DNA of 64,000 bases from Paramacrobiotus metropolitanus (lineage: Eukaryota; Tardigrada; Eutardigrada; Parachela; Macrobiotidae): positions 124,001-188,000 of the forward strand of contig NW_026570250.1 of NCBI RefSeq assembly GCF_019649055.1, written 5' to 3'. Made by a program: the position numbers and the translations under genes. The notes under the pieces are model-generated. The model did not search any database. It had not been told where the DNA came from and saw only the letters and a program-made list of their open reading frames with translations. This document shows positions 1 through 12,500 of this stretch, in pieces (within the stretch, counting starts at the first letter, position 1; each line of letters starts with the position of its first letter).

Positions 1-67
1 GTTATAGAAAACACCGTTTAAAAACTTTTGCAGATGTCATGTCAAAATGAACAATACAGCTAGCTAA

Positions 68-2529
68 TCAGTCAAGATGCCGCAAACAGGGACGTACTGG
101 AGGAGCGGACCTCGGGCCAGAATTAAACTGATAACCAATCGGTCCCATTGGCTGAGCAGATGCCCCAAAAACCGGCATCACTGGCGGCCTCGTCGATGGC
201 TGTCCCATAGGCGGGCGCTGCTGCATCTGCTGGAAATTCATACTCTGACTCTGAGGCATCCCCATCATAGGATTACCAGCATTCATGGCATAAAGACCCG
301 CCACTTGTTGAGGCGTGACAGCGTGAGGAGCCAGTGCAGGCATAGTAAGTGAGTGTGGCATACCACCGTATTGCTGCGTGGCCGGAAGTCCCGAAGCCAT
401 GGACGGAGTAGATGCACTACTGAAATCTCCGAATTCGTTCAGCAAATCGGAATCTGCCGGACTGGAAAACCGAGATATTTCTACTCATCCGATTTTCAAA
501 TAATCTCAAAACGTAGTAGAATTTACCCTGACGCTCCAGGCGCTTTGAAACTTTTTGTAAAATGCAGTTTTGTAAGTCCCTCCACGAAATCGTCGGGAGA
601 CGCATCAATGGCTTTATTTTCTGGTGGTGCACCACGAAAACTAGCAAAATCCGCCCAGTCATCCTGTGGTTTACCTCCCACATTGTTGCCCGCATCCACA
701 GCCACATCTCCAAAGTCACCGAAATCCGACATCAGATCTTTGCCGTGCGATGTCGGCTGCGATGGAGGACGAGGTAGCTCAACTTCTGTCTTACTGGCAT
801 CCGAGTCACTAGCCCGTGGCTTTGGGTGCGGCTCACTCTTCTCCTGCCCAGCGCCTATACGCTTTCCAATCGGCTTAATTTGTTTCGAAGGTCTGCTAGT
901 TCCACTGCTGCGACCATTACTGTTACTATCTCTGTCGTGATTTTCCACATCATCCCCGTCGCCTTCATCGTGAAATTCGTATCGCGGATCTCGTTCCTCT
1001 TCGACATCACTATCCGGTTGCCGCCTGGATGATGTTGGAGAATCCGAAGGAGACCAAGAGGCACGATTTGACTGGGAGGACTGATGCCCTACATGGGTAA
1101 AATTGCAAACATAGCAGACGCTAGCAACCAATGACCGCATTTATGCTTTTTTGCCGTGCACCTCAAAGAGAAACCGACCACATCAAATATACACAGTTTG
1201 CAGACTGGTGCATCCAACACGTAAATTTCATGAGTCTTGCAAATGTCGTTCAAAACACGGCCTGGCTTACAAAGATGTCCAACAGTTTATATGTTAAAAA
1301 CGGCAGAAATTCGGCATTGTTACCTCTTCTTCGAGTCATTGCAGCATCATCTGCCGATAGACCGACATATTTATCCCGCGATTTCCTTGCTTTTTTGCGC
1401 TCATCCCTCAATCTCGCATCATCTTGCAACAAATCCAGCATTTCTTTGACGCGATTGCGCACTATGAAAGTCACATCCTATTTAGCCTGTGATTATTCCC
1501 AACTGTTCGTGTCAATACCATTTATGCCCTGATCTTTTCCAACTTCGTCGACGAATTTATAATGTTCCAAACTCCGGAGGTCAAAAAGGTGTTCTTTTCC
1601 CGATGTTACCACTCTTTCAGCGCCATTCCTTAACATATATCCCAGGAGCAATAAACTCTGTAACACGTAAAAGTGTCAACAATATTACTTTTGTACCGTT
1701 TACGATTTTTTTATCACAAAACCGAGACTTTCAAATTTTAAATTCTAAAACTAACGCAAAAGAAACTAATTATCTGATAACAATAACGTAACCAAGGAAC
1801 CTATTATCAAAGGCGTGTATCATCCGCACGCGATTGCCAACCTATTAACCTAACGGGTCCTAACCAAACAATTACTCACAAGTCAGTTACAGTAACTGAG
1901 CTACTGCAATGAAAACCGATAACATCTAGTTCGCTTAAAACTTAATCTATCCTACACGCAAAAATCTTTTCATGAATGTAAAAATAAGGTATAGAGCTAG
2001 GAGTATTTTCAGCTTTTCAAACGATTTTTAATTAGTTGTTCCAACTTCCAAGCAAATATAACGGGATTATGGCAAATATAAGTCATAACGACGCATCGGA
2101 ATCAAGCACCACATTTGCAACTACTAGTAATTTTATTTGAAAAACGTCGAAAATTTACACGTTCTCTTTAGTCAGTCTTTCCACATCTGCACATACGAAA
2201 TCGAAAAGACGAACTAACCTTATAGACGCGACGCCAACTGGTTTTATTATCAACCAGCATCCTTTTCCAAAGCATACTCATCACCTCGTGATAATGCTCA
2301 GCACTATACGTGTATTGAGAGAGCTCCTGCATCTGCGGCCCTGTTGGTCCCCATGGGTCTTCATTAGTCGCTTCCCTCACTTTGGCCTCCACTTCGGTGT
2401 AGTTCATCACCATGTTGACTCTGATCAGATGCCATTACTATTAATTTCGTCAGAAGATGAGCATACCATGCATAGCACTCACACTTGGTCCGTAATCTCT
2501 CGGATTTTCCACATTTTTGTGCTGAACAT
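68..2529 (-). CDS. Clint1: Clathrin interactor 1 / epsinR-like ENTH-domain protein (six coding exons)
   Basis: This is an adaptor for clathrin-coated vesicles at the trans-Golgi and endosomes; the ENTH domain binds phosphoinositides and SNAREs. Exons in transcript order are 2483-2529, 2219-2420, 1519-1657, 1324-1461, 527-1088 and 68-461, giving 493 codons plus stop with every phase closing. Residues 1 to about 150 form the ENTH domain: MWKIREITDQV, then VREATNEDPWGPTGP, MLWKRML, ERVVTSGKEHLFDLRSL, VDEVGKDQGIN and RDERKKARKSRDKYVG. These follow Clint1/liquid-facets-related closely rather than classical epsin. The tail is acidic and Ser-rich with DFGDFGD and DDWADF motifs of the kind that bind gamma-adaptin/GGA ears, then a Met/Gln/Pro-rich end. 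No UIM or NPF repeats are seen. The first Met is chosen because it precedes the conserved MWK by five residues. The final exon is less certain: a GTACGT inside it could be a donor to an exon beyond the window edge. Bases 1-67 would be 3' UTR. Confidence 0.9.
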
Positions 2530-3240
2530 GAGGCAAACACAGAATAAACGCTCCCAAGACACCAGTCAAGGTGTTTAGTTTTACGATACCAAGATCTTAG
2601 GGCTATAATTAAATGACCGAAAACATACAAAAGCATGCGTTAAGTCAAAAACTATTGTTTACTGTCATTAATGAACTGTTGCAGTGTAATACAAAAATGC
2701 ATAAGAAAATAATATATTTTTTTTTCAAAAATTACTGACAAAATGCTGTGCGAACTTGCAGTAAATTAAATTAAAGCATAAAATCGCGCAGTACCTGCAC
2801 TTGCAAGGCGCCAGTTGGCAACAAGGGCAAAGGCTCAAAAGACCTGCCAGTCTGCAACACACGTGTGGCACAAAAACACTACTGGACACGTTGTACGTTT
2901 AAAGTTACGTAAGTCATACGGAAGACGTACGATGGACTCCGTACGCGGATCTGCGCTTTTAAACATTAAATACATACTTTATAGTTTATACAGTTATACT
3001 GTACTCCCACGGGTACTTCGTACTTTTTAATAATATTAAAAAGTGACATATTACGTCAAATATATATATTTGACATATTATGTTAAATTTTTGTACGTCA
3101 TATCCTGGCCCCCTTAAATACCGGTACGGGCCACGGCGATAGTCGCGGTACGCACTACGAACCAATGTAAAACACTTATTATTGATTACGTAATCTAATT
3201 AATGTAGTAGAGTAAGAGGAAGTAGCTTTTTCGAAACGTT
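2530..3240. other. Intergenic, no gene seen
   Basis: AT-rich DNA upstream of the Clint1-like start. Open frames here are short and match nothing I recognise. It presumably includes the Clint1 5' UTR and promoter. A small palindrome near 3055-3074 is listed separately. Confidence 0.5.
3044..3088. repeat. AT-rich palindrome inside a short direct repeat
   Basis: Positions 3055-3074 are a perfect 20-bp palindrome, GTCAAATATATATATTTGAC. It is overlapped by two copies of TGACATATTAYGTYAAA starting at 3044 and 3071. No function can be assigned. Confidence 0.6.
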
Positions 3241-3965
3241 ACCCAAGAGGAGGTCGGCCACCTGAAGGCGGTGTCAGCCCCGGAATCCGGCGAGTGGGTC
3301 CATGCATTGCCCGCGGCCTGCTTCGGTAACCTCCAGACACGTGCGTGCAACTGGACAAGAACGTCTTCCGTATACGTGCTGCGTTGCGCCTGGGCGTACC
3401 AATCGTCAACCCTCACGTGATCGTTTGTGGCGGTCTGGTCGACGATCTGGGCCGTAACGAGCTCCGTTGTATGCGGGCAGCTGTAAGACTGCCATGGCAC
3501 GATGAAATCAATGGAGAACGGACTCGTGTCCTGAAGACGGCAGGTTTTCCAGCCAGAATGAAGCCGAAAGGTCTCTCCGTGAAAGACCATGAAAGGCCAA
3601 ATGTGATTACTCGTGTCCCGCGGAAGCGCGGAAAACGATTGGCCGTAATGCAAACCTGCGTGGACACACTCGCTGCCTCATACATCGACCGCTCTTCCAC
3701 GAGCGTCCGTGCGAGCCGCGGAGCATGCGGAAAGAGGAAAACTGTCTAAACATGCACATGGCTGGTTGCCACCAAGATACCATCTTGTAGCCATGCCGCC
3801 TTTGAAATTTCCGGACCCTCGGCAGGCGGAACTAAAATGGTGGAGAAGGTTGGAAACGGCATAGATTCCGCCACAGGCCAGAAGCGGGCGAAAGAGTTTT
3901 TTAGACACCGGCTATCCATCGAAATGCAATGAGGAAACGCGATATGTGTGATGGGTATTGGGTAC
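3241..3965 (+). mobile_element. Decayed C-terminal part of a reverse-transcriptase-type element (endonuclease-like region)
   Basis: Three collinear pieces match the C-terminal region seen after the reverse transcriptase in a large family of invertebrate elements. The first piece (about 3241-3337, frame 1) reads SAPESGEWVHALPA. After a frameshift between 3337 and 3345, the second piece carries RAALRLGVPIVNPH, a Cys-containing stretch with VDDLGRNELRC, RPNVI and TCVDTLAASYI. A TAA at 3747-3749 interrupts the frame, and the third piece (TGQKRAKEFFRHRLS) continues to a TGA at 3930-3932, followed by GNAICVMG. The block is visibly richer in GC than its surroundings. In intact relatives I recall RPD and W-D-A-T at the two acidic positions of a PD-(D/E)XK-like site; here they read RPN and VMQT, so both acids are lost. 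The copy is dead. No upstream reverse transcriptase core is recognisable, so it is 5'-truncated or eroded. Confidence 0.75.
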
Positions 3966-4237
3966 TCGTACGCGTACAATCCCCGAACAAGATACTGATA
4001 GTTTAGAGGAACTGTTTTTGTTAATAATAGATGAACTTTATTCTGCAACAGCCAGTGCACATGTCGGTATGCTTCCGTAGATTTGCACCAATTAAATTAA
4101 AATTGTTAAAATTTAAACACTGAAAAAACACCCATAATCATTATTGTCATTCAAGATCTTATGACGTGCACTCAAAGTACTGTACACAAAACAGCCCATG
4201 AAGCCGTTGTCCAGTTTTGTTTTCTCACATTCCCATC

Positions 4238-4549
4238 CTATCGCTTTTCGAATCCTCCATCACGCAACGGATCAGGTTGGTGAATAGGGGGTGTTTCAAA
4301 ACCGCTCGGAGGGGCATTCCTTTCACAGTGCGACAAATCCCCACCATTCTTGTTTTCCTGAGGGCATTTGCCATGCGGGATCAGCGAAGCCATCGATTCT
4401 GGTTCATTCCCCGGGTACCGAGTTTGCGTATCCTCCAGGTGCCGCTTTACGTCTCCAGGATCTCGATCTGGTTCACTGCTTTGATCGGGCTGTCCTTGCT
4501 TGCGCAACAACATTGGAATCATCTCTGTATAACAAATCAGGGTAATCAA
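4238..4549 (-). other. Unassigned open frame, possibly a coding exon
   Basis: A stop-free minus-strand frame of about 103 codons ends at a TAG at 4238-4240. It is hydrophilic and rich in Pro, Asp, Glu, Gly and Gln (for example GQPDQSSEPDRDPGD), and its base composition is more GC-rich than the flanks, which is what a real exon would look like. I recognise no domain. It lies between the decayed element and the hairpin, so it could also be part of a mobile element. Opposite-strand frames are also open here, which weakens the case. Confidence 0.25.
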
Positions 4550-4622
4550 TTAAGAATAGGTTCTCGTACTTCTATACATACTGTGTGTAGTCTCACCACA
4601 CCGCGTGACCGCGGGCGAGTCA

Positions 4623-4714
4623 GTGCGACCAAAAGGCAAAAGGTACAAGCATAGAAAGTAAATTTTACTTACGATTAAAATTTTACTTTCTATGCTTGTA
4701 CCTTTTGGTCGCAC
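4623..4714. repeat. Long inverted repeat (foldback hairpin)
   Basis: The outer ends are GTGCGACC and GGTCGCAC. The arms (about 4623-4668 and 4677-4714) are complementary over roughly 38 bases, and the left arm carries an extra CAAAAGG copy. The loop is only about ten bases. The structure could be a small foldback element or a MITE remnant. No flanking target-site duplication was obvious by eye. Confidence 0.8.
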
Positions 4715-6140
4715 TTAAATTTTCTTTAAAATTTAATTTTACTTAAAAATTTACTTTCTGTGGTGTACCACAACGGATCAGTAAGTACAGTAATACTATT
4801 ATATAGAATACTAACTGTGCTGTATAATACGCTCTAAAGTACCGCGCGCGTACTGTACAATATACTAGTACCCTTCAAGTACGAAGTACGTATTATAGAT
4901 ATCTTAGATCTATATATCTTTCCTAATTCTTAAAATTAAATATTATTTTTATATTTCAGTATGTACACTACATTTAATTCGTACGTATAATAGATTCAGA
5001 ACCATGGAGGAAGTACAAATAATAATTAACGAAATCTTCCGGTTGTGAAATTATTTGTTTCGTTACCGGCAACTTATCGCATACTGTGAGTTATTTCATG
5101 AATAAACAGGTACAAAAGGTGAGGACCGTGAGGTAAGTTCTTAACTAAACAGAAAAGATTCCTTACTTGCGCTTCCGTCCTGCACAGTCGCAGATGCAAT
5201 GCTCGCATATGATATTACCAGAACCTGTGCGATTATTAATAAAGATGCGCGAGTTTTTATATGAAGCTAGTTTAATCCTTTATGACAGTATTTAGACCAA
5301 TCAAAACAGTATTTATTTTTATACTAGTAATGCAATAAATTAACGAGCTTGCAAAGTTGCATTGCAAGAATTACTCGAACATCGGGAACAAACGCAAAAA
5401 TGGACACAGTAAGCCCGTTGTAACTTGTAAGTCCTTATGTACGTGTCTTCGGACTTCGCGCACCATGAATTTAAACATCGATTTTGCAACCAGTACAAGT
5501 ACAACGAGATCAAGATTCGATATTTATAGCATCCCAGCTTTTTAAAAAAGATTGAAAATCGCACTGACTGTGTGATTTAAAGGAATGCCTGGGATATTAC
5601 GAAAAGTCTGCAGTAAACTGTTCACTGAAATGATTAAAATCGTATACGCTGAGTAAGTACGCTCTACGCTAGACCTGCCAAACGCTCTTCCAGCTCACTT
5701 CCATGCGGTCCACTCCAAGTCCCAAATCATGCCCCACCACCGGAAACAGAAAACCGTTTTAGAAACCGCCATCCGCATGGCGACTTGCACGAACACAATA
5801 TTATCATCTGGCAGGCAGCAAACTTGGCATACTCTGCCATTTTGCCGGTGGAGTTCCCAATTGAAGAATGCCATTGTGCCAAACCATTGCCTGAACTTCA
5901 AAGGTTCCATTGGACTCAAATCTAGTGGAAGCAGTCACGGGATGGTAGCGGTCCACGTCAACATTTTAACCGGGCATTGATTACAGCTGGATGTATTGCT
6001 GCAGTTTCCACAATCGGTGCAGTATTTTGTTGTTGAATTTTATCTTGTTGTAATTACGTAGTCAACTGTGAATTGTGAGTTCTTTCGGTCTTTCTTTATA
6101 ACTATACTTTTTCAGAAAGAAAAGAGCTTTCCTCTTTCCT
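4715..6140. other. Intergenic between the hairpin and peroxiredoxin
   Basis: This is mostly AT-rich DNA. A GC-richer patch at about 5700-5965 holds a minus-strand frame that reads like protein (ESNGTFEVQAMVWHNG, then LGTPPAKWQSMPSLLP) and ends in tandem stops. I cannot place it in a family. It may be a gene or transposon fragment. The 3' part is presumably the Prdx4 promoter and 5' UTR. Confidence 0.4.
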
Positions 6141-8048
6141 ATGTCCCGAAACGGCACGATGCGGCTCTTATTGCTGGTTGCGTTGCTTGTTTCTGCTGGC
6201 GAGTCCAGGAAGGGAGATTCCGACCTTGAAAAATGCTCGTCATTTGCAGAAGGACAAGTTTACCCCGGTAGATGCAATCTTTATTATGACGGATTTGCAA
6301 TTGGTATTACGATATCCCTGTTTCTGCAGAGCGTTCGCATTCGCGGATGTGGGACCATTCTTTGGAGGGAACTAAAGCTCTAAGTAAGCTGGCTCGGTGA
6401 CTTTGGTCCTACGGCCGCTGTTGTTGGTACATATATGTACGTTCATTATTTTATGCATTCGATTACGATAGTGGATGCCGGCGTACCTTACTAATTAACT
6501 GCAATTTTATAACTACCGTTACGGTGAGCCGAATCAGTACGGGGTGCAAGCATGCAGCGAGAAATTGCACACATTTTCTTTGGTCTTGGTGTGAAAAGTG
6601 AAAACTATCGCTGCTCAAATGTTATTTAATATTCACAGTTGGAAAACCTGCACCACAATTCCATGGCATCACGGCTGTGATAAACGGAGATTTTAAGTAG
6701 GCACAAATGTATATGTGGAATACTTTCAACGTGCTGAAGGACTTGGTTGATTCTCGCACCAGTTGTATCCCAAGCAGAATGTCTTCTTAATTGTGTTTAG
6801 AGACGTCAGCCTGAAGGATTACCTTGGCAAATATGTCGTCCTTATGTTCTATCCTCTGGATTTCACATTCGTAAGCGCCTGCATCCAAATTACAGATTTG
6901 AACCGCTTGGCGTGATTGTGAATGGCGTGATTGGCGTGAATTCCTAACCCGAACATAGCTTTGCGAACTGCAAAGTGCGGTTCGCAAACTGCAACACGGG
7001 ATGCCGATTTTTAATGCTCTTAATTAGTACTTGCTAGTTTAATACATTTGTCCGCAAAATCTGAAGTTTCACTGCATTTATGTTTCTCCTTTTGTCCTTT
7101 GGTGAGTTTACTGCAGTTCTGTACTGCCAGTACATAATTTTTACTGTGCTAATGCTAATTATTTATTTATTCGCTTCTGTTCTTCGTTGTTCTCTTCGGA
7201 AGTTCGATTTTAACCGCTGTGTTTACTTTCGCGCCTTTTTTAGGTTTGCCCAACAGAAATCACAGCATTTTCGGATCGCATAACGGAATTTAAAGCCTTG
7301 AATACGGAGGTTTTGGCCATATCTGTGGACAGCCACTTTACACATCTGGCATGGTTGGTTTTACACCTTGATTAAAAGAAAATCTCGTAATTTGATTCTT
7401 AAAATAGGGCATATGCAGAGTGCTTACGTGTAGTTAGAAATATTATTGAGTGACATGACCTACGAGTAGGATTTACTTACATTAGTCTAGTAGATTGTCG
7501 AACATACGAGCACGTATGTTGATATAATTATGTCCTACGAGTAGAGTAGTCATAGCGTATGGTCTGATATTATAATATTGTGGCGTCGTATAGTTTTCTG
7601 TTTTGGTTGACTTCGTTTGCTTGGCTTTCCTAAAGGATAAAAACTGCCCGATCGGAAGGTGGACTCGGCCCGGTGAAAATTCCCTTGCTGTCCGACTTGA
7701 CTCATCGAATTTCTAAAGATTATGGTGTGTATTTGCAAGATGCCGGTCACACTTTGCGGTAAGGGTTTGCGGAATCGACTTCTGGCAACGATGTAGTTAT
7801 TTTCATGAAACGCTTTCAGGGGTCTCTTTATCATTGATGGAAAAGGTATATTGCGACAAATCACCATGAATGATTTGCCCGTGGGCCGATCAGTAGACGA
7901 AACAATTCGCTTGCTCCAAGCATTCCAGTATACTGATCAGCACGGCGAAGTATGTCCAGCTGGCTGGAAACCCGGTGATGATACGATTGTGCCAAATCCT
8001 AACCAGAAACTGGAGTATTTCAAAAAACATCCCGGAAGTGACAAGTAG
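6141..8048 (+). CDS. Prdx4: Peroxiredoxin-4-like, secreted/ER typical 2-Cys peroxiredoxin (seven exons)
   Basis: The enzyme reduces hydrogen peroxide with a thiol cycle; family members with a signal peptide act in the ER and couple to oxidative folding. Exons are 6141-6267, 6330-6383, 6639-6696, 6801-6870, 7244-7353, 7636-7758 and 7820-8048, giving 256 codons plus stop with all phases closing. A hydrophobic N-terminus ([13 protein letters not shown]) is a signal peptide; Met1 or Met7 could start. The Prdx4-specific N-terminal cysteine lies in [15 protein letters not shown] (Cys32). The peroxidatic cysteine is Cys105 in DFTFVCPTEI and the resolving one is Cys226 in GEVCPAGW. Both GGLG (148-151) and the C-terminal YF (247-248) are present, the pair that makes eukaryotic 2-Cys enzymes prone to over-oxidation. 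The 54-nt second exon was found only by phase and homology ([11 protein letters not shown]). No KDEL-type signal ends the protein. Confidence 0.95.
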
Positions 8049-9597
8049 TATTCTCAGTGTGTTCGCAGGGAGTTGTCCTTTATTTTTTCGGTTATTATAA
8101 ACAGCTTTCTATGTTGGGCTGCAGTGTGCGTCTTTCTAAATTTTGCAACACCTTTCCCCAAGTTTCAGATTTTTTTATCATTCCTTTCTTTGATAAACCG
8201 TTTCAACAGGGTTGATAAAGGTATTTTTGATGACTCATGGTTGTGGTTGTGAAGAGTTTTTATATTGTATTGAAATTTGTAGCAAAAATAGTGTAATTCC
8301 TCTTCCATACCTATGTTACCTTCGAGAGCGTCCAGCCACTTGCTACACGTGGTGAAAAGGAAAAGAGCAGGAGTGCATACCTCCAGCTCAAGCGGACATT
8401 CGAACTGCTTCATTGCAGCTGCATAAAATAACCAGAAAAGAGTTTCCGGTAGAAAATTTTTCTCGTGGGTGTTGTGGTTCGCATGCATCGATATTAGTAA
8501 GTAGTACTAATACTGATAGCAGTGGTAGTAGCGCATTAATCGATAAGCACCAATTTTAACGGTTAACAACTTTCAATGTTGAGCCTTAAAATTAGTACAG
8601 GGCATATCCAGCTTAATCCAGGTCCCAGGAATACCTGAAGCAATGTAATGATATCCACAACTGATTGTGAACATTCATCGCATCAATTTGAATTTGCATG
8701 TGAGTAGTGAGTACCATACTACTGTACCAATGCGTGTTGTAACAGCATTACTCTAGCACTAATAACAGTATACCGCCCAAATAGAGACAGCTGATCGGAT
8801 CGTTGAATGCAGCCCAAACAGAAACGCTCACAACTTTTTCTGTGATATGTACTTTTCAAACTATAATATGCTACAGCAGGAACATTTTACACAGTACTAT
8901 CGTGTCCATCTAAAGTAACGAAAAAGCAGTTATTAATTATTTCCATTTAGCAGAGGTGTAAGCAAATTTTAAAAAAATATTATAGAGGAGACTCCCTGTC
9001 GGACGCAAATACTGAACGAAGAGGAATGAATACTCGGTGGTGTTTGGGAAAACAGTATATTGCAAAACATCCGTTTACGAAGCAGGCAGACTGCGAATCC
9101 ATAAATCATAATCATTCGAACGGTACATAAAACTATAAATTATCAACAATTACCGGTAACAAAAGGCTGGCAGCCTGGCAAATTATGGTGTAGTTTCCCG
9201 ACAAGACAGCATGCCATACCCAGTATCAGTCGATTTTCACAGATCCCATCAACAAAATATAGTATAAGTATCAAAAAATCATTAAATTAAATAAGCAAAA
9301 ATATGCAATAATGTTATTACTACTGCTACAGTACAACATGTCAAAAGCAGATTTGGAACGATCCGGTCAAGCATACTAGCCACAACCACAACGTTAGGTA
9401 TCATATCAAACGTATGAAAATCTTTGTTACATTTGTCCAAAGAAAAAATGAAAGAGTCACAATTAGATTTCTACTATCCCGAACCACAAACCGATGCACA
9501 AAGCCGCACCGAAAATATACAGTCACGATCAAGTTTAACATCAATGATAAAAACTCAAGGGATCCTTCTCCCGGATTTCGAACCAACATAAATTGAC
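8049..9597. other. 3' flanks of Prdx4 and PP2A-B56; no gene recognised
   Basis: This is the convergent gap between a plus- and a minus-strand gene, so it should hold both 3' UTRs. A minus-strand open frame of about 107 codons at 8165-8488 has no recognisable domain and lies where the Prdx4 3' UTR is expected; I treat it as chance. No canonical AATAAA could be assigned confidently. Confidence 0.5.
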
Positions 9598-12500
9598 TCA
9601 ACTCGATTTCCTACCGCTGTCGCTGTTCACGGGGGTCGAAGAAGGAGGCGGCATTGACGATGGCCGATCTTTTGCATTCGGTGTCGAATCGTTCACTGCG
9701 AGTTTATCCAAGCGGGTCCATAAGTCTTCTCTATCCTTATCTCTTTTCTTTTCTCTGCAAAGTTATCAGTAATCTAACCAATTTTAAAACAACAAGCCAA
9801 CAAAAACGCCCTAACCGACCAGGCGGAATTTCTCCTATAAAATCACAAACCAAAAACCATGGTTCCGGTACCAAGTGAAAAGAAAAGCGAACGTAATTTA
9901 TCGAACACGACTTCATCTATGGAAGTACAGTATACAAAGCCGTCTCCGGCTGAAGCTTCATACTGGCATGGTGCTATGCCCGTAATTAACACTTACTTTG
10001 CTCGATCATTTTTGTACTGCGCAGTGAGCTCGTCAAACAACTTCAAATTCATTTCCGTGAAAGCTTTCAGGACATTATAAACAAGTCCAACAATTGTCGG
10101 GTTCCAATGTTCCTTGCTCATTTTATAAAGAGCCGGAAACATTATAGGCAATATAACGGAGCAGTTGTCTTCAATCAAATTCAAGACATATTCGTTATTC
10201 CAGTAATATAATGCCCGTTCCGCAACCTAAAAACAATCAGTAAAAATGAATTAACGGGTTTAAAACCATGGTTTAAAACAAACATGTGGTTCGCAATGGC
10301 AGACTTTAAAGCGGGTGATAGTAACGGCGTTACAAATCATCAAGAAATTCACAATAAGCAGATTGTACCTGAAAATGAGGACTCGCCACACATCTGGCGA
10401 TTTGCTTAAAAAGGGATTCCTGTATTTTAACGAACTGCACCGGCTCTATCACATCCAAAATCTCTTCGATTTCCCCAAGGAACATTACTTCTTTTTGAGA
10501 AGACGTTTTGGGCCAATACTTGAGCATTCCTTTGATAACTGGTTCTGTCAGAGTGGCATCTTTTTCGATAAACTGTACAATGCAGTACGCAAGCTGAAAA
10601 AGACAGAAACGTGGCACGGCTTTCGATAAATCGACAATTTAATTACCGTAGTATTATAAGCACTGAAAATATATTTTCTGTTTACCTGAGCGTGGTACAT
10701 GCCGAGACATCGCACTTTATGCAGAGGAATAAGCACTTTAACCAAAAACTGCTTGTGCTCAGCTTTCAAAGGCAGTGCGAAACCGTTGATGATGCTAAAC
10801 AAAACCAACATATCCTGTGAGTACTTTTTTAAATAGTTCGTTTTGTACAATGTTTTACCTTCCCAGGATTTCGAGCAGTTCGCCAACACCATTGAAATGC
10901 TCAGTCTCATAAACAAACTTCAAAAATATATGATTAATTTGCTTGCGGATAAAGGCGCGCAATCCCAAAAATTTGCCGTAAATCCTGTGAAGCACTGTTT
11001 TCAAATAATCCCTTTCTCTGGGGTCTTCGCTATCGAAGAGTTCCAACAGCTACAAAAGCCAAAAATCCTGCATTAGTCAACTTAAACCTAAATACCTAAT
11101 CAAGTAGCAAAGTGCAACATACATGTTTGACCGACTGTACTTATTACAGAATCCAACATTTAATTTTTGCATGCTCCCTACACAATCCTTTCACATGCGA
11201 AGTTAGAAGGCTTAATATTCCATGGTTTACGAGCACAAAATACTACACAACGCGTATATCGGGACAGATAGACTACTGTATGGCAGCGTATGCAGCTGTA
11301 CCATCCGGCGTCTATCTCGTTCTCCTCGTCAGTGCTAACCAAGAAGCACCTATCCGTTTTAAAGAGAAAATCGGAGCGGATTGCACGGTGTATTCAAGCG
11401 AAAGATAACGCTTTTGTCGGGATTAAGCGCTACCGCCTGTAACCGCTACATCATTACGTTGGTAATTACCAACGCATTTTCTCGTAAGGCTCCGCTTGAT
11501 GCTTTACACTACGGGAAACTGGTAAGCACGCGATTCTCATACACATACAGTCTAACCCACCTGCGACACGAATTTCACATCGATCCATTTTTTGGCGACT
11601 TGCGGATTAAAATCTTGCGATTCCAGCACACGCAAGAAGAATTCATAAACAATCTACAAGGAGCAAATCCTTATTTTCCACTGGGATAACAACAAAATAA
11701 GGGCAATATAAAATTTTAAATCACGATTCTCCGAAAACGTACTCCGCATCCTGGTAAAATATGGAGATTCAGGTATGTAAAAAATCAATAAAGCATTGAC
11801 ATCCATGTATGGGTTAATAATGAGATAACATACTAAATGAGGAGTGCCTACGTATGGTGCGAGCTCTCAACGCGTCATTACTGTATTCACCTGAAGATGC
11901 GGCCAAGATGCTTCAAGAGAGGGATCGTCTTCTTCAGGATCGTAGTCTGGAGTATCAGCCGGTGGGAGCACTCGAAACAAGTTGTTGGCCACCATCTTCA
12001 CCACTTCAGGATAAATTTGATCATTCAAAACATTTTTCGATGCAGAAATAAAGTCTGCCAGTTCCAACAGTGTTTCTCTGTAAAACAGTACGAATCGTCA
12101 ACCACTAAATCACTGTTAGGCAAATTATCACATACGCCACAATTTTAAGATAATGTAATACTGTATGTGCATAATAATATCCGTTATAGTCTAGTTCACA
12201 GGAATATCCGAAGATAGCGCTATGCAAAGCATACAAATACAAGTTATTATACAACCGTACGAATTAAAGTTTATAAGACACAAAAATATAAAATGGAGTG
12301 GGGCAAAAGCAGCTTCGAGCATTTGTGCTCAGACCCTTTGAAAAAAAATCAACAATGGAGTACTATGATGATAATAATGGGTTTTATCACCAATAAATGA
12401 GGAGCGCTACAAAAAAATTCAAAGGCTCACAAAAAAGTTATCACGTGAATATTACAAGCATCGAAAACAACTACTCGACTGTACCGTTTCGTCTCCTTAT

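Noticed and set aside
8165-8488. 107-codon minus-strand frame after Prdx4
   Set aside because: It has no domain, lies where a 3' UTR is expected, and its composition is not protein-like.
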